Assembly (NCBI RefSeq): GCF_014322795.1
Contig: NZ_JAASTT010000002.1
Location: 124,001-188,000 of the forward strand
Reading direction: 5' to 3'
Length of the DNA: 64,000 bases
Source: Paenilisteria portnoyi
GTDB taxonomy: Bacteria > Bacillota > Bacilli > Lactobacillales > Listeriaceae
The stretch's first letter is position 1; each line of letters begins with the position of its first letter. The position numbers and the translations under genes were made by a program. Below, piece by piece: positions 47,374-56,459 of this stretch. The notes under the pieces were generated by a model that worked only from the letters and a program-made list of their open reading frames with translations, had not been told where the DNA came from and did not search any database.

Positions 47374-47979
47374 TCATGTTTTTTGAATCATTCCACGCTC
47401 CACAATTGCCATCATGTTCATAAATTTATCAACAAGCGGCTGCATTTCTTCCATCGTAGCATCGGGGTTTTCCCGAATATAATCCGTCGCCATTTTAATA
47501 ATATAATCGAACAAGGCGCGAACCAAATCATGCGCATCCTCAGAAACAACATCTGCCCGCAATGTCACTTTCTCTAAAATCTGGTTCATATAAACATCTT
47601 GTACTTGCAACGCCTCCATATAATACGTATGCAAACGTTCCGCAAGCGGCGCCGGAGGATTTGCATAAGATTGCATAATCAACTTAAAAACAGCAGGATA
47701 GTTCTTACTAAAATCTAACTTCTGCTTCGTCGACCAAATTGCCCCCTGCACAAAGTCTTCCGTCGGCATATCCCCAATTGGCACTTCCTGCATTGCTAAA
47801 TCCACGGAATAAGTAACCGCTGCAGTATACAGTTTTTCTTTTGAGCCAAAATAATGGAAAATCAGCCCCTTTGAAACACCAGCAACCTCCGAAATCCGAT
47901 TTGTACTAGCCGCCTTATACCCATGATCCGCGAACTCCTCCACCGCGACCATCAAAATTTTATCCCGTTTATCTTCCAT
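47374..47979 (-). CDS. TetR-family transcriptional regulator
   Basis: A 201-residue repressor-like protein. The N-terminal helix-turn-helix spans about residues 10-55 (FADHGYKAASTNRISEVAG, VSKGLIFHYFGSKEKLY); the remainder is a helical ligand domain. It is the third gene of an operon, its ATG sharing one base with the permease stop (TGATG). Twin TTGAC-N6-GTCAA sites at the operon promoter are its probable operators, making it an autorepressor that responds to something the exporter handles. Inducer unknown. Confidence 0.88.
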   Translation of the reverse strand: MEDKRDKILMVAVEEFADHGYKAASTNRISEVAGVSKGLIFHYFGSKEKLYTAAVTYSVDLAMQEVPIGDMPTEDFVQGAIWSTKQKLDFSKNYPAVFKLIMQSYANPPAPLAERLHTYYMEALQVQDVYMNQILEKVTLRADVVSEDAHDLVRALFDYIIKMATDYIRENPDATMEEMQPLVDKFMNMMAIVERGMIQKT

Positions 47980-48794
47980 CACACTCTCAAATCCTTTTTC
48001 CGATACAGCACGAAAGTCAGCACGATAAAGACAATCATCGAAATCACGGTAATCCAGACATTCACGCTCTCCATCGAAGCTTTGATCATATCAGACGGAA
48101 TCGCAAAATTAATTGGAGAAAAGTATTTAAAGAAGTCTACCTTATCGTTCAACCCCGCAAGAATTCCTAAAATATACGTGAAGAAAACGAGTCCTAGAGC
48201 CACCGGTGTCGCCTGTTTCGCTGAATGAACAATCGCTGAAAAACAGAATCCAGCACTCATAAACAGCAAAGCAACCAGTAATTCATTCGAGAAAACCCGC
48301 ACGAGCGCCTGCACCAAATCTCCCGTATTCGCCCCATCTTGCTTCAAGAAAACGACCAATACCGTCGACACGACAAACGTAATAGCCCAAAAAGCAATAA
48401 ATGAAATCGCGTTTCCAACCATTTTCCAAGCCACTAACTCCGAGCGCGTAATCGGTTGCGCGTATAAGAACTCAATCGTCCCGTCCGTCTCCTCTTTCAC
48501 TAACGCCTGCGCCCCAATCATCGCCGCATACACACACGCTGCAATAAAAATATACTGGAACACATAGGCAAAATAAGCATCAATTTTTGTTAAATCCGCC
48601 ATCGAACTAATATGCAAAACATTCATCATTTCTTTCGGTAAAGCATTCATTTTTGTGTTCACTAAATCCTGCATCCCGCTCGACTGCATACTCGGAAAGA
48701 ACGCCATGAACATACCGAGTACTAACGCCACAACCCCCGACCAAACGAGCAAGCTCTTAAAATGCGTTTTCCATTCAATCTTTAAAATAGTCAT
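47979..48794 (-). CDS. ABC-2 type exporter permease
   Basis: A 271-residue membrane protein with six hydrophobic segments (about 16-34, 75-95, 115-140, 150-175, 180-200 and 245-265), the ABC-2 permease pattern. A cytoplasmic helix with ALVKEETDGTIEFLYAQPITR matches the conserved EExxGTLE-type segment preceding helix 2 in this family. It overlaps the ATPase gene by four bases (ATGA). Substrate unknown; such single-permease exporters often handle antimicrobials or lipids. Confidence 0.87.
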   Translation of the reverse strand: MTILKIEWKTHFKSLLVWSGVVALVLGMFMAFFPSMQSSGMQDLVNTKMNALPKEMMNVLHISSMADLTKIDAYFAYVFQYIFIAACVYAAMIGAQALVKEETDGTIEFLYAQPITRSELVAWKMVGNAISFIAFWAITFVVSTVLVVFLKQDGANTGDLVQALVRVFSNELLVALLFMSAGFCFSAIVHSAKQATPVALGLVFFTYILGILAGLNDKVDFFKYFSPINFAIPSDMIKASMESVNVWITVISMIVFIVLTFVLYRKKDLRV

Positions 48795-49681
48795 TTTGTC
48801 TTTCCTCCTTCATAAAGCGTCATGAATTTATCTTCCAACTCTTGATTCGTAATTGACAAATCTTTAATTCCTTCTGCCGCAAGAATTGGCAACACGGTCT
48901 GCACATTTCCATCAAACGTCAGTCTAGCGCTCGTTTCCGTCGTTTCCACAACTTTCGCGCCCGCATTGACAAGCTCCGTCACAGGTAACCCAGTTCCTTT
49001 CAAAACAATCACTTTCCCTGACATTTCTTGATCCGCAATATTTTCAAGCGCTACAATTTCGCCCTCACGAATAAAAGCAGCACGCGTACTATATTCCTGA
49101 ATTTCGCGCAAATTATGGCTCGACAAAAAGATCGTCATACCATCCTCTTGATTTTGACGCGTCATCTCCTTAAATAAATGGTGCTGCATCAAAGGATCAA
49201 GCCCATTTGTAGGCTCATCTAAAATTAATAATTTCGGCCTCGTAATAAGCCCAGCCACAATCGCAACTTTCTTTTTATTCCCAAGTGACATGTCCCCAAA
49301 ACGTTTATGCGGATCGATATCAAACATCTCATAATAGCGCTTCATCTGAATCCCAGCCTGGTCAATATGATGAAACTTCGCAGCAAATCCAATAATATCA
49401 TTCGCCGTCATTTGCGGATAATAACGCACTTCACTCGGCACATACCCAACCATTTTTTTAATCTCGGCCGAATTTTTCACAATATCCTTACCAAGTATTG
49501 TCGCATGGCCGTTCGAAGCATAAATAAAATTCAGCAACAGCTTGATTGTCGTGGATTTACCAGCACCATTCGGACCAATAAATCCAAACAATTCTCCCTC
49601 TTCCACTGACAAATTCACCCCTTCTATCGCCCGCTTCTTATGATAGAACTTCGTCAAATCATTCGTCTCTATCGCTTTCAT
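48791..49681 (-). CDS. ABC exporter ATP-binding protein
   Basis: A 296-residue ATPase. Walker A GPNGAGKST is at about 38-46, the Q-loop region follows (VGYVPSE), the signature is the variant MSLGNKKK, Walker B is LLILDEPTNGLDP, and the H-loop is SSHNLRE. The C-terminal 70 residues form an accessory domain typical of CcmA/YxlF-like exporters. It is first in the ATPase-permease-tetR operon, with GGAGGG before its ATG. Confidence 0.92.
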   Translation of the reverse strand: MKAIETNDLTKFYHKKRAIEGVNLSVEEGELFGFIGPNGAGKSTTIKLLLNFIYASNGHATILGKDIVKNSAEIKKMVGYVPSEVRYYPQMTANDIIGFAAKFHHIDQAGIQMKRYYEMFDIDPHKRFGDMSLGNKKKVAIVAGLITRPKLLILDEPTNGLDPLMQHHLFKEMTRQNQEDGMTIFLSSHNLREIQEYSTRAAFIREGEIVALENIADQEMSGKVIVLKGTGLPVTELVNAGAKVVETTETSARLTFDGNVQTVLPILAAEGIKDLSITNQELEDKFMTLYEGGKTK

Positions 49682-49702
49682 CTTTATCCCTCCAATTCAC
49701 AA

Positions 49703-49751
49703 TTGACCATCTAGTCAATGTGATTATACTCTCGTTTGACCACCCAGTCAA
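49703..49751 (-). promoter_or_regulatory. Promoter with twin TetR-type operators
   Basis: Minus strand: -35 TTGACT (49746-49751), 17-base spacer, perfect -10 TATAAT (49723-49728). Two palindromes, TTGACCACCCAGTCAA (49736-49751, covering the -35) and TTGACCATCTAGTCAA (49703-49718, just after the start site), are spaced 33 bases apart, about three helical turns. Confidence 0.8.
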
Positions 49752-49768
49752 CAAATAACCATTTTCAC

Positions 49769-49802
49769 AAAAAAAGCGCACCAGAATGCTATCTGATACG
49801 CT
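49769..49802 (-). terminator. Terminator after the VOC gene
   Basis: Minus-strand AGCGTATCAGA and TCTGGTGCGCT (G-U pairs allowed), six-base loop, then TTTTTTT. Confidence 0.75.
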
Positions 49803-49813
49803 ACTCTATTTTT

Positions 49814-50239
49814 CTATTTCGTCAAAAAATCACCGTAACTTAAGTGCCACTGCATTCCGAATTTGTCAGCAATCATCGCATAGCCCTTACTCCAAAACGT
49901 TTCTTCCAGTGGCATATAAACCTTACTCTCTTTTTCAAACTTAGCAAAAATTGCTTTCAGGTCTTCCAAATCATCACTTTCCACAACAATACTAACATTA
50001 TCACCTTGAGTCGCTGGAACACCATCCGGCATATCCGACATCATCACGCGTAAACCCCTGACATCGATTTCACTATACATAATCTTATCCGCGTTGGCAT
50101 CTTTATTTTCGCCAGCATTCGGATTCGGCGGTGCCTCACCGTATGTCGCTATATCCTTTGGCTCCACCTCAAAAATACCCGCGTAATAATCGAGCGCCTC
50201 TCGGCAGTTCCCTGTAAAATGCAGAAAAATAGCTGTCAT
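49814..50239 (-). CDS. VOC-family (PhnB/glyoxalase-like) protein
   Basis: A 141-residue protein with the paired beta-alpha-beta-beta-beta units of the vicinal oxygen chelate superfamily, closest in feel to the PhnB / 3-demethylubiquinone-type branch (FLHFTGNCREALDYYAGIF at the start, DKFGMQWHLSYG at the end). Metal ligands are plausible but not assignable; the function is unknown. It has its own terminator and lies after the Nudix gene on the same strand with 23 bases between. Confidence 0.82.
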   Translation of the reverse strand: MTAIFLHFTGNCREALDYYAGIFEVEPKDIATYGEAPPNPNAGENKDANADKIMYSEIDVRGLRVMMSDMPDGVPATQGDNVSIVVESDDLEDLKAIFAKFEKESKVYMPLEETFWSKGYAMIADKFGMQWHLSYGDFLTK

Positions 50240-50262
50240 CTTCCTCTACTTCCTCTCCAACA

Positions 50263-50811
50263 TTATTTAGTCGCTTCAAGTAATTGCCAATATTGCACAG
50301 CATACACTGTTTTTGCATCACAAATTACCTTTTCTTCTATTAACTGTAGCGCTTCATCTAAACTTATCTCCACTATATTCACAAACTCATCCTCATCTGC
50401 TTGAAGCGGATTGACTTGCTTCTTCAAATCTCCCGCAAGATAAATATGTAGTAACTCATCCGCAAAACCCGGTGACGTATAAAAAGATACCAGATGCTTC
50501 AAATCATCCGTTTTGTATCCCGTTTCCTCTTCTAACTCACGCCCAGCCGTCAATTTCGGCTCCTCATCTGGTTCAATTTTACCAGCCGGAATTTCGATTA
50601 TCGCCTTCTCGAGCGGCTTCCGATACTGTTCCACCATCACCATTTTGTTCTCAGGCGTAATGGCAATTACCGCCACCGCACCAGGATGCTTCACGATTTC
50701 GCGCTTACTCGCAGCACCATTCGGTAACACAACATCATCCACCATTAATTTAATAATCTTCCCGTCAAAAATCGTCTCACGCTTCACTGTTTTTTCCTCT
50801 AACGAATCCAT
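50263..50811 (-). CDS. nudF: ADP-ribose pyrophosphatase (Nudix hydrolase)
   Basis: A 182-residue Nudix enzyme that hydrolyses ADP-ribose to AMP and ribose 5-phosphate. The Nudix box is intact around residues 80-102, beginning GKIEPDEEPK and ending AGRELEEETGY. KHPGAVAVIAI and VEQYRKPLEKAIIEIPAG before it are typical of the ADP-ribose group. GGAGTGG precedes the ATG. It is likely co-transcribed with the VOC gene. Confidence 0.92.
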   Translation of the reverse strand: MDSLEEKTVKRETIFDGKIIKLMVDDVVLPNGAASKREIVKHPGAVAVIAITPENKMVMVEQYRKPLEKAIIEIPAGKIEPDEEPKLTAGRELEEETGYKTDDLKHLVSFYTSPGFADELLHIYLAGDLKKQVNPLQADEDEFVNIVEISLDEALQLIEEKVICDAKTVYAVQYWQLLEATK

Positions 50812-51015
50812 GCTACCACTCCATTTCTAAGGCTTTTTTATCATTATACCATAATCAAGTCTGAGGGGAATTTACATCGCACGACTGATAACATCTTTTC
50901 CGCCAATATGGTATGATATACTCAAATCAGTTAACCTTTTCAAATGATTTTCTAAAACAATTTTCACAAATACTTAATCCTTAAAAAAATAAGGAAGCCT
51001 AAGGAGAAGATAGAC

Positions 51016-51660
51016 ATGGTAGTTTTCAAAAAATTTATGGCCTTCACTGGCTCAATCGTTTTAACACTCATTTTGTTCGGCATCTTGGCAAGCATCTTTG
51101 TGAACAACTGGTTACTTATTAGCGCCGTAACACTTGTCGTGGCCGCCTTCCTGTTCTTCTTTTCTGCAAAAGCGGGAGATAAGGCACATGCAATTCAGAC
51201 TGGGCTTACAAAAAAAGAATACAAATACATTCGCACAAACCTAGAAGAATCACGAGCAAAAATACTTCGTCTGCAAAAGATCACAGCTGCTCATCGCACT
51301 CTCTTCACATTCCAAGAACGCGATAAAACGTTAATACTGACAAAACGTATCTACGGTATTGTAAAAGAAGAGCCAAAACGCTTTTATGACGCAGAAGATT
51401 TCTTTTTCTCCCACTTGGACTCTTTAGTCGAGCTAACAGAAAAATACGCTTTCCTAAACAGCCAACCTGTGAAAGACAAGAAGATTTACCAAACACTTTC
51501 TGACACGCGCGCACTTTTGAATGACTTAGGTCGTGTGATTGAGAAAGACCTCTTCGCACTACTTAACAAGGACGTATCGAGCCTTGATTTTGAACTGGAA
51601 GTGGCGAAGAATTCTATTTCCAAACAGGAGAAGAAATTTGAAAGGAGAACACCCAAATGA
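51016..51660 (+). CDS. XpaC-like protein
   Basis: A 214-residue protein with two N-terminal membrane helices (about 11-30 and 34-51) followed by a long charged helical part. It resembles the XpaC family (annotated as 5-bromo-4-chloroindolyl phosphate hydrolysis protein), which almost always precedes a TelA/YaaN gene, as here. The enzyme name comes from a screening phenotype and is doubtful. AAGGAG lies ten bases before the ATG. It overlaps telA by four bases. Confidence 0.82.
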   Translation: MVVFKKFMAFTGSIVLTLILFGILASIFVNNWLLISAVTLVVAAFLFFFSAKAGDKAHAIQTGLTKKEYKYIRTNLEESRAKILRLQKITAAHRTLFTFQERDKTLILTKRIYGIVKEEPKRFYDAEDFFFSHLDSLVELTEKYAFLNSQPVKDKKIYQTLSDTRALLNDLGRVIEKDLFALLNKDVSSLDFELEVAKNSISKQEKKFERRTPK

Positions 51661-52889
51661 CCGAGAACCAAAAGCCAAACGAACCTGAACTAGAAACAAA
51701 AGAAACACCAACATATGATCAACCAAAAGCCGAGGTCATCGATGCTAATTTCAACAAAACATTGGACGATCTACTCGCCGATCCATTTGGCACAAACGGC
51801 TCACAAACCGTTCAAGAAATCGTGAATAACGAAACCGATAAAGCTCCACGCTTGGTTGACATGCTTCCCGAAGCTAATCGTCGCCAAGCAGTGGAACTTG
51901 CCAAACAAATAGAGCCTGGAAATCAAGCCGCAATCCTAGGATATGGCGCACCAGCACAAGCAAAGTTGCACGATTTTTCCCATTCCATGCTCAATCAAGT
52001 TCAAAAACAAGATGTAGGACCAATCGGCGAAATCATTAGCGATCTAATGTTCCGCTTACAAGAAGCCGATCCAGACGAACTTGCCGCGCGAAACAAGAAC
52101 GTTTTCACAAAAATGTTCTCTCGCGTGAAGCAATCGATTAATGAAATTACGTCCAAATATCAAAAAATGGGCACACAAATTGATCGAATTGCCCTGAAAC
52201 TAGAACATGCAAAAAAACGTTTAATGGAAGACAACTCTTTCTTAGAACAACTTTATGATAAGAATAAAGACTACTTCCAAGCGTTAAATATTTATATCGC
52301 AGCAGGTGAACTAAAACAAGAAGAAATCAATACAAAGCTACTTCCAGAACTGCGCAAAAAAGCGGAACAATCCGGCGATCAAATGGATTTTCAGGAAGTA
52401 AACGATCTCACACAATTCGCAGATCGCTTGGAAAAACGCGTACACGACTTGAAGCTTAGCCGTCAGATTACGATTCAGCAAGCACCGCAAATTCGTCTTA
52501 TTCAGAATACGAATCAAGTGCTTGCTGAAAAAATCCAATCATCTATCATGACAGCTATTCCATTATGGAAAAATCAAGTAGCTATCGCACTTACCCTACT
52601 ACGTCAGCAACAAGCAGCGGAAGCACAACGTCAAGTAGCCGAAACAACCAATGAGCTTCTAAAACGCAATGCTGACATGTTAAAAACAAATGCTATCGAA
52701 ACAGCCCGCGAAAACGAAAGGGGTATTGTTGATATCGAAACACTAAAAGAAACACAATCAAGCCTTATAGAAACATTGCAAGAGACATTGAAGATTCAAC
52801 AAGAAGGCCGTGCTAAACGCGCCGTTGCAGAAAAAGAACTCGTATCGATGGAACAAGAATTGAAAGATCGTTTGTTAGAAATGAAATAA
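51657..52889 (+). CDS. telA: TelA/YaaN-family toxic anion resistance protein
   Basis: A 410-residue soluble, largely helical protein of the TelA family, linked to tellurite and, in Listeria, to nisin and other cell-envelope stress tolerance. Family blocks: [21 protein letters not shown], then [40 protein letters not shown] (coiled), and [24 protein letters not shown] near 300-320. It starts inside the XpaC stop (ATGA), after AAAGGAG. A bidirectional terminator follows. Confidence 0.9.
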   Translation: MTENQKPNEPELETKETPTYDQPKAEVIDANFNKTLDDLLADPFGTNGSQTVQEIVNNETDKAPRLVDMLPEANRRQAVELAKQIEPGNQAAILGYGAPAQAKLHDFSHSMLNQVQKQDVGPIGEIISDLMFRLQEADPDELAARNKNVFTKMFSRVKQSINEITSKYQKMGTQIDRIALKLEHAKKRLMEDNSFLEQLYDKNKDYFQALNIYIAAGELKQEEINTKLLPELRKKAEQSGDQMDFQEVNDLTQFADRLEKRVHDLKLSRQITIQQAPQIRLIQNTNQVLAEKIQSSIMTAIPLWKNQVAIALTLLRQQQAAEAQRQVAETTNELLKRNADMLKTNAIETARENERGIVDIETLKETQSSLIETLQETLKIQQEGRAKRAVAEKELVSMEQELKDRLLEMK

Positions 52890-52901
52890 CGCTTTTTAAG
52901 A

Positions 52902-52950
52902 AAGGTGCAGTATCCACTGATTATACCAACGGATACCGCACCTTTTATTT
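52902..52950. terminator. Bidirectional terminator after telA
   Basis: AAAGGTGCAGTATCC and GGATACCGCACCTTTT flank a 15-base loop; T-runs on both sides serve telA and the convergent acetyltransferase gene. Confidence 0.85.
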
Positions 52951-53466
52951 ATTAAATTCTGTTCGCATCATACTGAATAGGACCAAATCATGATATACCC
53001 CTCGAAAAAACTCATGCTCCCGTAGTATTCCATCTCTATGAAATCCTAAGGAATCCATCATATTAAGCGACCGCTGATTAAATGTATACACCTCACAATA
53101 AACTTTATGTAAATGCAATTCATGGAACGCTACATCTAGCAATTCTAAAATAGCTTCTTTCCCATATCCATTCCCCCAACTAGACTGCTCACCAATGACG
53201 ATTCCAAACGCAGCATTTCCATTTTCTCTATCAATCAAGCCTAGCTCTGCGCGACCAATAACCCGTTCATCTAATACAATGCTATAAAGCTTGAGCGCAT
53301 GAGTCACCTTCAAAAAGTATTTCTCATACATCGTTTGAAAAACTTCTAATGATCGTGGTTTCGTAACACCGCTAGCCATCGCGATTTCCTCATTTAATTC
53401 CCATTCGTGCATTCCCAGTACATCTTCGCGCTTAATTGGCCTAATTCTATACCACTCCCTTGTCAT
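52945..53466 (-). CDS. GNAT acetyltransferase (RimJ/RimL type)
   Basis: A protein of about 173 residues with the GNAT fold. It opens YRIRPIKREDVLGMHEW; the acetyl-CoA loop is GEQSSWGNGYGKEAILELL (Q/R-x-x-G-x-G/A), followed by LHLHKVYCEVYTFNQRSLN and GFHRDGILREHEFFRG, typical of the RimJ/RimL group, which modifies N-termini or small molecules. The start at 53466 is tentative; an upstream 21-codon extension lacks a better ribosome site. The stop lies inside the telA terminator. Confidence 0.85.
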   Translation of the reverse strand: MTREWYRIRPIKREDVLGMHEWELNEEIAMASGVTKPRSLEVFQTMYEKYFLKVTHALKLYSIVLDERVIGRAELGLIDRENGNAAFGIVIGEQSSWGNGYGKEAILELLDVAFHELHLHKVYCEVYTFNQRSLNMMDSLGFHRDGILREHEFFRGVYHDLVLFSMMRTEFNK

Positions 53467-53537
53467 CACCCAACAACTCCCATTATTCATTATTGAATAA
53501 ATATAACAACGACTCGACATAATAAACAAGCACTTTC

Positions 53538-54608
53538 CTAAAAACCTTCTAATTTCAAGTTCTCAAAGTGTAGTGGCTTCAAATTCGTGACTGTCAAACC
53601 AACAAGCCTAACACTATCTTCTCCACTATAGACATCACGCAACAAACTTGTGCCGGCATCATAAATAACACGAGCATCTCGCGTGTACTCCATTAGTGAT
53701 AATCGCTTTGTAATCGTGCTGAAATCACTATACCTTAACTTTAAAACGACAGTCTTCCCGTGCTTTCCAATACGCTCCAGCGAACTTTCAATCTTTCGCG
53801 AAAATAATAACAGCATCTCCTGCATTTCTCGTTCATCAAAAATATTGTTTGCAAATGTCGTTTCCCTGCCTACTGATTTCCTTTCGCGATGTGGATTTAC
53901 TTTTGAATCCGATAGGCCTCTTACTGCCCTGTACAGACGATAGCCTTGTTTATTCAATTCACGAATAAGGTCCCACTCATCCCAAGCTTTTAAATCAGCG
54001 CCTGTATGAATGCCTAATCCATGTAACTTCTCTGCGGTTACTTTGCCAACACCGTGGAATTTCGTAACTGGAAGGCTCTCTAAAAAAGCCTCTGCTTCCT
54101 CAGGCAATACTACAGTCATTCCTGCTGGTTTCTTAAAATCGGAAGCGATTTTAGCGATGAATTTGTTATAGGACACGCCTGCTGATGCAGTTAATCCTAA
54201 CTCATGATAAATCGCATGCTGAATCTCAAGCGCGATTTTCATAGCAGACTTCATGCCTTTCTTGTTCTCTGTTACATCTAAATACGCCTCGTCTAAAGAC
54301 ATCGGTTCTACTAAATCTGTGTAGCGATGGAATATTTCACGAATCTGGACGGATACTTCTCGGTAATGCGCCATATTTCCGTGAATAAAAATACCGTGTG
54401 GGCATAGCTTATATGCTTGTTTCGTCGGCATTGCGGAGTGAACGCCAAACTTCCTTGCCTCATATGAACATGTGGAGACCACGCCTCGCTTATTCGGATC
54501 ACCACCGATGATTAGCGCTTTTCCACGGTATTCCGGATGATTTCGCTCCTCAACCGAAGCAAAAAAAGCATCCATATCAATGTGAATAATTTTACGCGTC
54601 TTATCCAT
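53538..54608 (-). CDS. dinB: DNA polymerase IV (Y family)
   Basis: A 356-residue translesion polymerase. Catalytic residues are in IIHIDMDAFFASVEERNHP near the start and SLDEAYLDVT (about 102-111). The palm, fingers and helix-hairpin-helix thumb (KFHGVGKVTAEKLHGLGIHTG) are followed by the little-finger domain. The usual C-terminal clamp-binding tail is not obvious; the end is HFENLKLEGF. The ATG at 54608 is used, with AAAGGTG nine bases before. A LexA box sits just upstream, so it is SOS-inducible. Confidence 0.94.
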   Translation of the reverse strand: MDKTRKIIHIDMDAFFASVEERNHPEYRGKALIIGGDPNKRGVVSTCSYEARKFGVHSAMPTKQAYKLCPHGIFIHGNMAHYREVSVQIREIFHRYTDLVEPMSLDEAYLDVTENKKGMKSAMKIALEIQHAIYHELGLTASAGVSYNKFIAKIASDFKKPAGMTVVLPEEAEAFLESLPVTKFHGVGKVTAEKLHGLGIHTGADLKAWDEWDLIRELNKQGYRLYRAVRGLSDSKVNPHRERKSVGRETTFANNIFDEREMQEMLLLFSRKIESSLERIGKHGKTVVLKLRYSDFSTITKRLSLMEYTRDARVIYDAGTSLLRDVYSGEDSVRLVGLTVTNLKPLHFENLKLEGF

Positions 54609-54634
54609 TTTAGTCATCACCTTTCAAACGAAAA

Positions 54635-54648
54635 CGAACATTTGTTCT
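54635..54648 (-). promoter_or_regulatory. LexA (SOS) box of dinB
   Basis: CGAACATTTGTTCT is a near-consensus Gram-positive SOS box (CGAAC-N4-GTTCG, last base changed). It lies just past the start site of the dinB promoter and 26 bases before the gene. Confidence 0.85.
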
Positions 54649-54656
54649 ATATTTTG

Positions 54657-54685
54657 ATTATACGCTGTTCTCATAAATAATGCAA
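54657..54685 (-). promoter_or_regulatory. dinB promoter
   Basis: Minus-strand -35 TTGCAT (54680-54685), 17-base spacer, perfect -10 TATAAT (54657-54662). Confidence 0.7.
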
Positions 54686-54711
54686 GCTTTGATTCAGGAT
54701 TTACTGCACAA

Positions 54712-54743
54712 AAAAAAGCAAGACTATTTCTTACATAGCCTCA
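54712..54743 (-). terminator. Terminator at the end of the SDR gene
   Basis: Minus-strand AGTGAGGCTAT and ATAGTCTTGCT (with G-U pairs), then eight T. The stem begins at the stop codon. Confidence 0.7.
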
Positions 54744-55529
54744 CTTTTTCTCAAATGCACCTTTGGCAAAAAATTCGATGAAACGCGGTATAACTTGATA
54801 TATACGCGAACTAACATTCATCAGGAACGGCAGATTTATTTCTCGCTTTGATTTGCCCATAATAGCTACAGTTTTAGCGGCAACTTTTTCAGGTTTTAAG
54901 ACGAGAAAACCTATACTATCTAGATAATCACCTGTTTTGTCGGCGATGTCGAAAAAGCTTGTTGCAATTGGTCCAGGATTTACGGTAGTGACATGAATAC
55001 CAGCGGACTTTGTTTCCATGCGCAGTGCATTGGAATAGCCTAAAACGGCAAATTTCGTTGCAGAATACGCGGATGATTTCGGCGTGGCCATTTTTCCGGC
55101 TTGGGAAGCGATGTTAATAATGTGCCCCGACTTGCGTGCTAACATATCTGGGAGGGCGAGCTGTGTCAGACGCATTAACCCTAAAACATTCGTATCAAAC
55201 ATCTGCTCAACCGTGTCAAAATCTGTCTTTACCGCTTCTTCAAAAATACCAAATCCGGCACAGTTTACCAACACGTCAATCTTTGTGTCACCAATTTTTT
55301 GCATTACTTGGGCAATCTCTTCGAAGTTAGTCATATCCATCTTATGGTAAGTGCTGATGACGCCGTAATCTGACTGAATTTGTGTTGCCAAATCTGCTAA
55401 CTTCTCTGTGCGACGTGCCGTCAAAATTGTGTGGGCACCGACCGCTGCGACTTGCCGCGCAATCTCAGCTCCAAGTCCATTGGAAGCACCTGTAATCATT
55501 ACGGTTTTTCCTTTTAGAAAATCATTCAT
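54741..55529 (-). CDS. Short-chain dehydrogenase/reductase
   Basis: A 262-residue SDR. TGASNGLGAEIAR (about 14-26) binds the NAD(P), VNCAGFG marks the core, the catalytic set is Ser of INIASQAGK and Y-S-A-T-K. The C-terminus (about 225-262) is positively charged and hydrophobic (KREINLPFLMNVSSRIYQVIPRF), like the YqjQ/DltE-type membrane-associated SDRs. Substrate unknown. The ATG at 55529 follows AAGGAG; an in-frame start three codons earlier is less well placed. It lies 15 bases after rnz. Confidence 0.88.
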   Translation of the reverse strand: MNDFLKGKTVMITGASNGLGAEIARQVAAVGAHTILTARRTEKLADLATQIQSDYGVISTYHKMDMTNFEEIAQVMQKIGDTKIDVLVNCAGFGIFEEAVKTDFDTVEQMFDTNVLGLMRLTQLALPDMLARKSGHIINIASQAGKMATPKSSAYSATKFAVLGYSNALRMETKSAGIHVTTVNPGPIATSFFDIADKTGDYLDSIGFLVLKPEKVAAKTVAIMGKSKREINLPFLMNVSSRIYQVIPRFIEFFAKGAFEKK

Positions 55530-55544
55530 TCGTTTCAAACTCCT

Positions 55545-56459
55545 TTATAGTTCAAATATAGCAAAATCCGTTGCTATTTCCGTATTTGGAAAAATTTCGC
55601 GACACTCTGAGACAAGTTTGCGGTTGTCTTCTCTGTTATATCGCGAGCTAATATGCGTGATAATAAGCCGTTTCGCTTCTGCATTTTTGGCGAGAGTTGC
55701 AGCTTCTAGTGTTGTAGAATGCATATATTCACCAGCCATGTCACCCATTTCGGCGCCAAATGTAGCCTCGTGAATGATGACATCTGCCTGATTCGCTATT
55801 ACTAATTCGTTTGGCGTCGTTCTCGTATCACCAAAAATCGCGATGGTACGTCCTTTTTTGGTAGGTCCAATAAACTCGCTCCCATTAATGACTTTGCCGT
55901 TTTCTAGCATCACCGTCTTGCCTTCTTTCAGTTCCTTGAAAACTGGGCCCGGCTTCACGCCGAATGCCGAAAGTCCAGCAGCATCAAGCGATCCTGGTTT
56001 ATCCGCTTCTTCAATTCGGTAACCATAACTCAAAATGCCGTGATCGAGCTCGCGACAAATGACTTTGAATTCGGCGTCCTCAAACACGACCTCCTCCTCA
56101 ATTTCCACAATCTCAAGCGAGTATTTCAAATGCGTACCACTCACCGCTAAACTCGTCCGAATATAACTCGCAATCCCAACTGGGCCGTAGACTGTGAGCT
56201 CTGTTTCCCCACCTTGAAAAGAACGACTGCTAAGAAGTCCTGGCAACCCGAAAATATGATCGCCGTGTAAATGCGTAATAAAGATTTTTTCTAATTTACT
56301 TAATCGAATCGAGCTTCGTAAAATCTGATGTTGCGTCGCTTCTCCACAGTCAAAAAGCCAAATACTATTTCGTTCATTGAGCATCGTGAGCGCAATTGCC
56401 GTTACGTTACGGCCTTTGGAAGGGACACCCGCTCCTGTTCCGAGAAAAATCAGTTCCAT
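55545..56459 (-). CDS. rnz: Ribonuclease Z
   Basis: A 304-residue metallo-beta-lactamase-fold endonuclease that trims tRNA 3' ends. MELIFLGTGAGVPSKGRNVTA is the usual start, THLHGDHIFGLPG holds the zinc ligands (H-x-H-x-D-H), IFGDTR and HEATF are later metal motifs, and THISSRY is the final His block. The start has a weak ribosome site (AAGGG about 13 bases upstream). It is followed closely by the SDR gene as in B. subtilis (rnz-yqjQ-like). Confidence 0.94.
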   Translation of the reverse strand: MELIFLGTGAGVPSKGRNVTAIALTMLNERNSIWLFDCGEATQHQILRSSIRLSKLEKIFITHLHGDHIFGLPGLLSSRSFQGGETELTVYGPVGIASYIRTSLAVSGTHLKYSLEIVEIEEEVVFEDAEFKVICRELDHGILSYGYRIEEADKPGSLDAAGLSAFGVKPGPVFKELKEGKTVMLENGKVINGSEFIGPTKKGRTIAIFGDTRTTPNELVIANQADVIIHEATFGAEMGDMAGEYMHSTTLEAATLAKNAEAKRLIITHISSRYNREDNRKLVSECREIFPNTEIATDFAIFEL

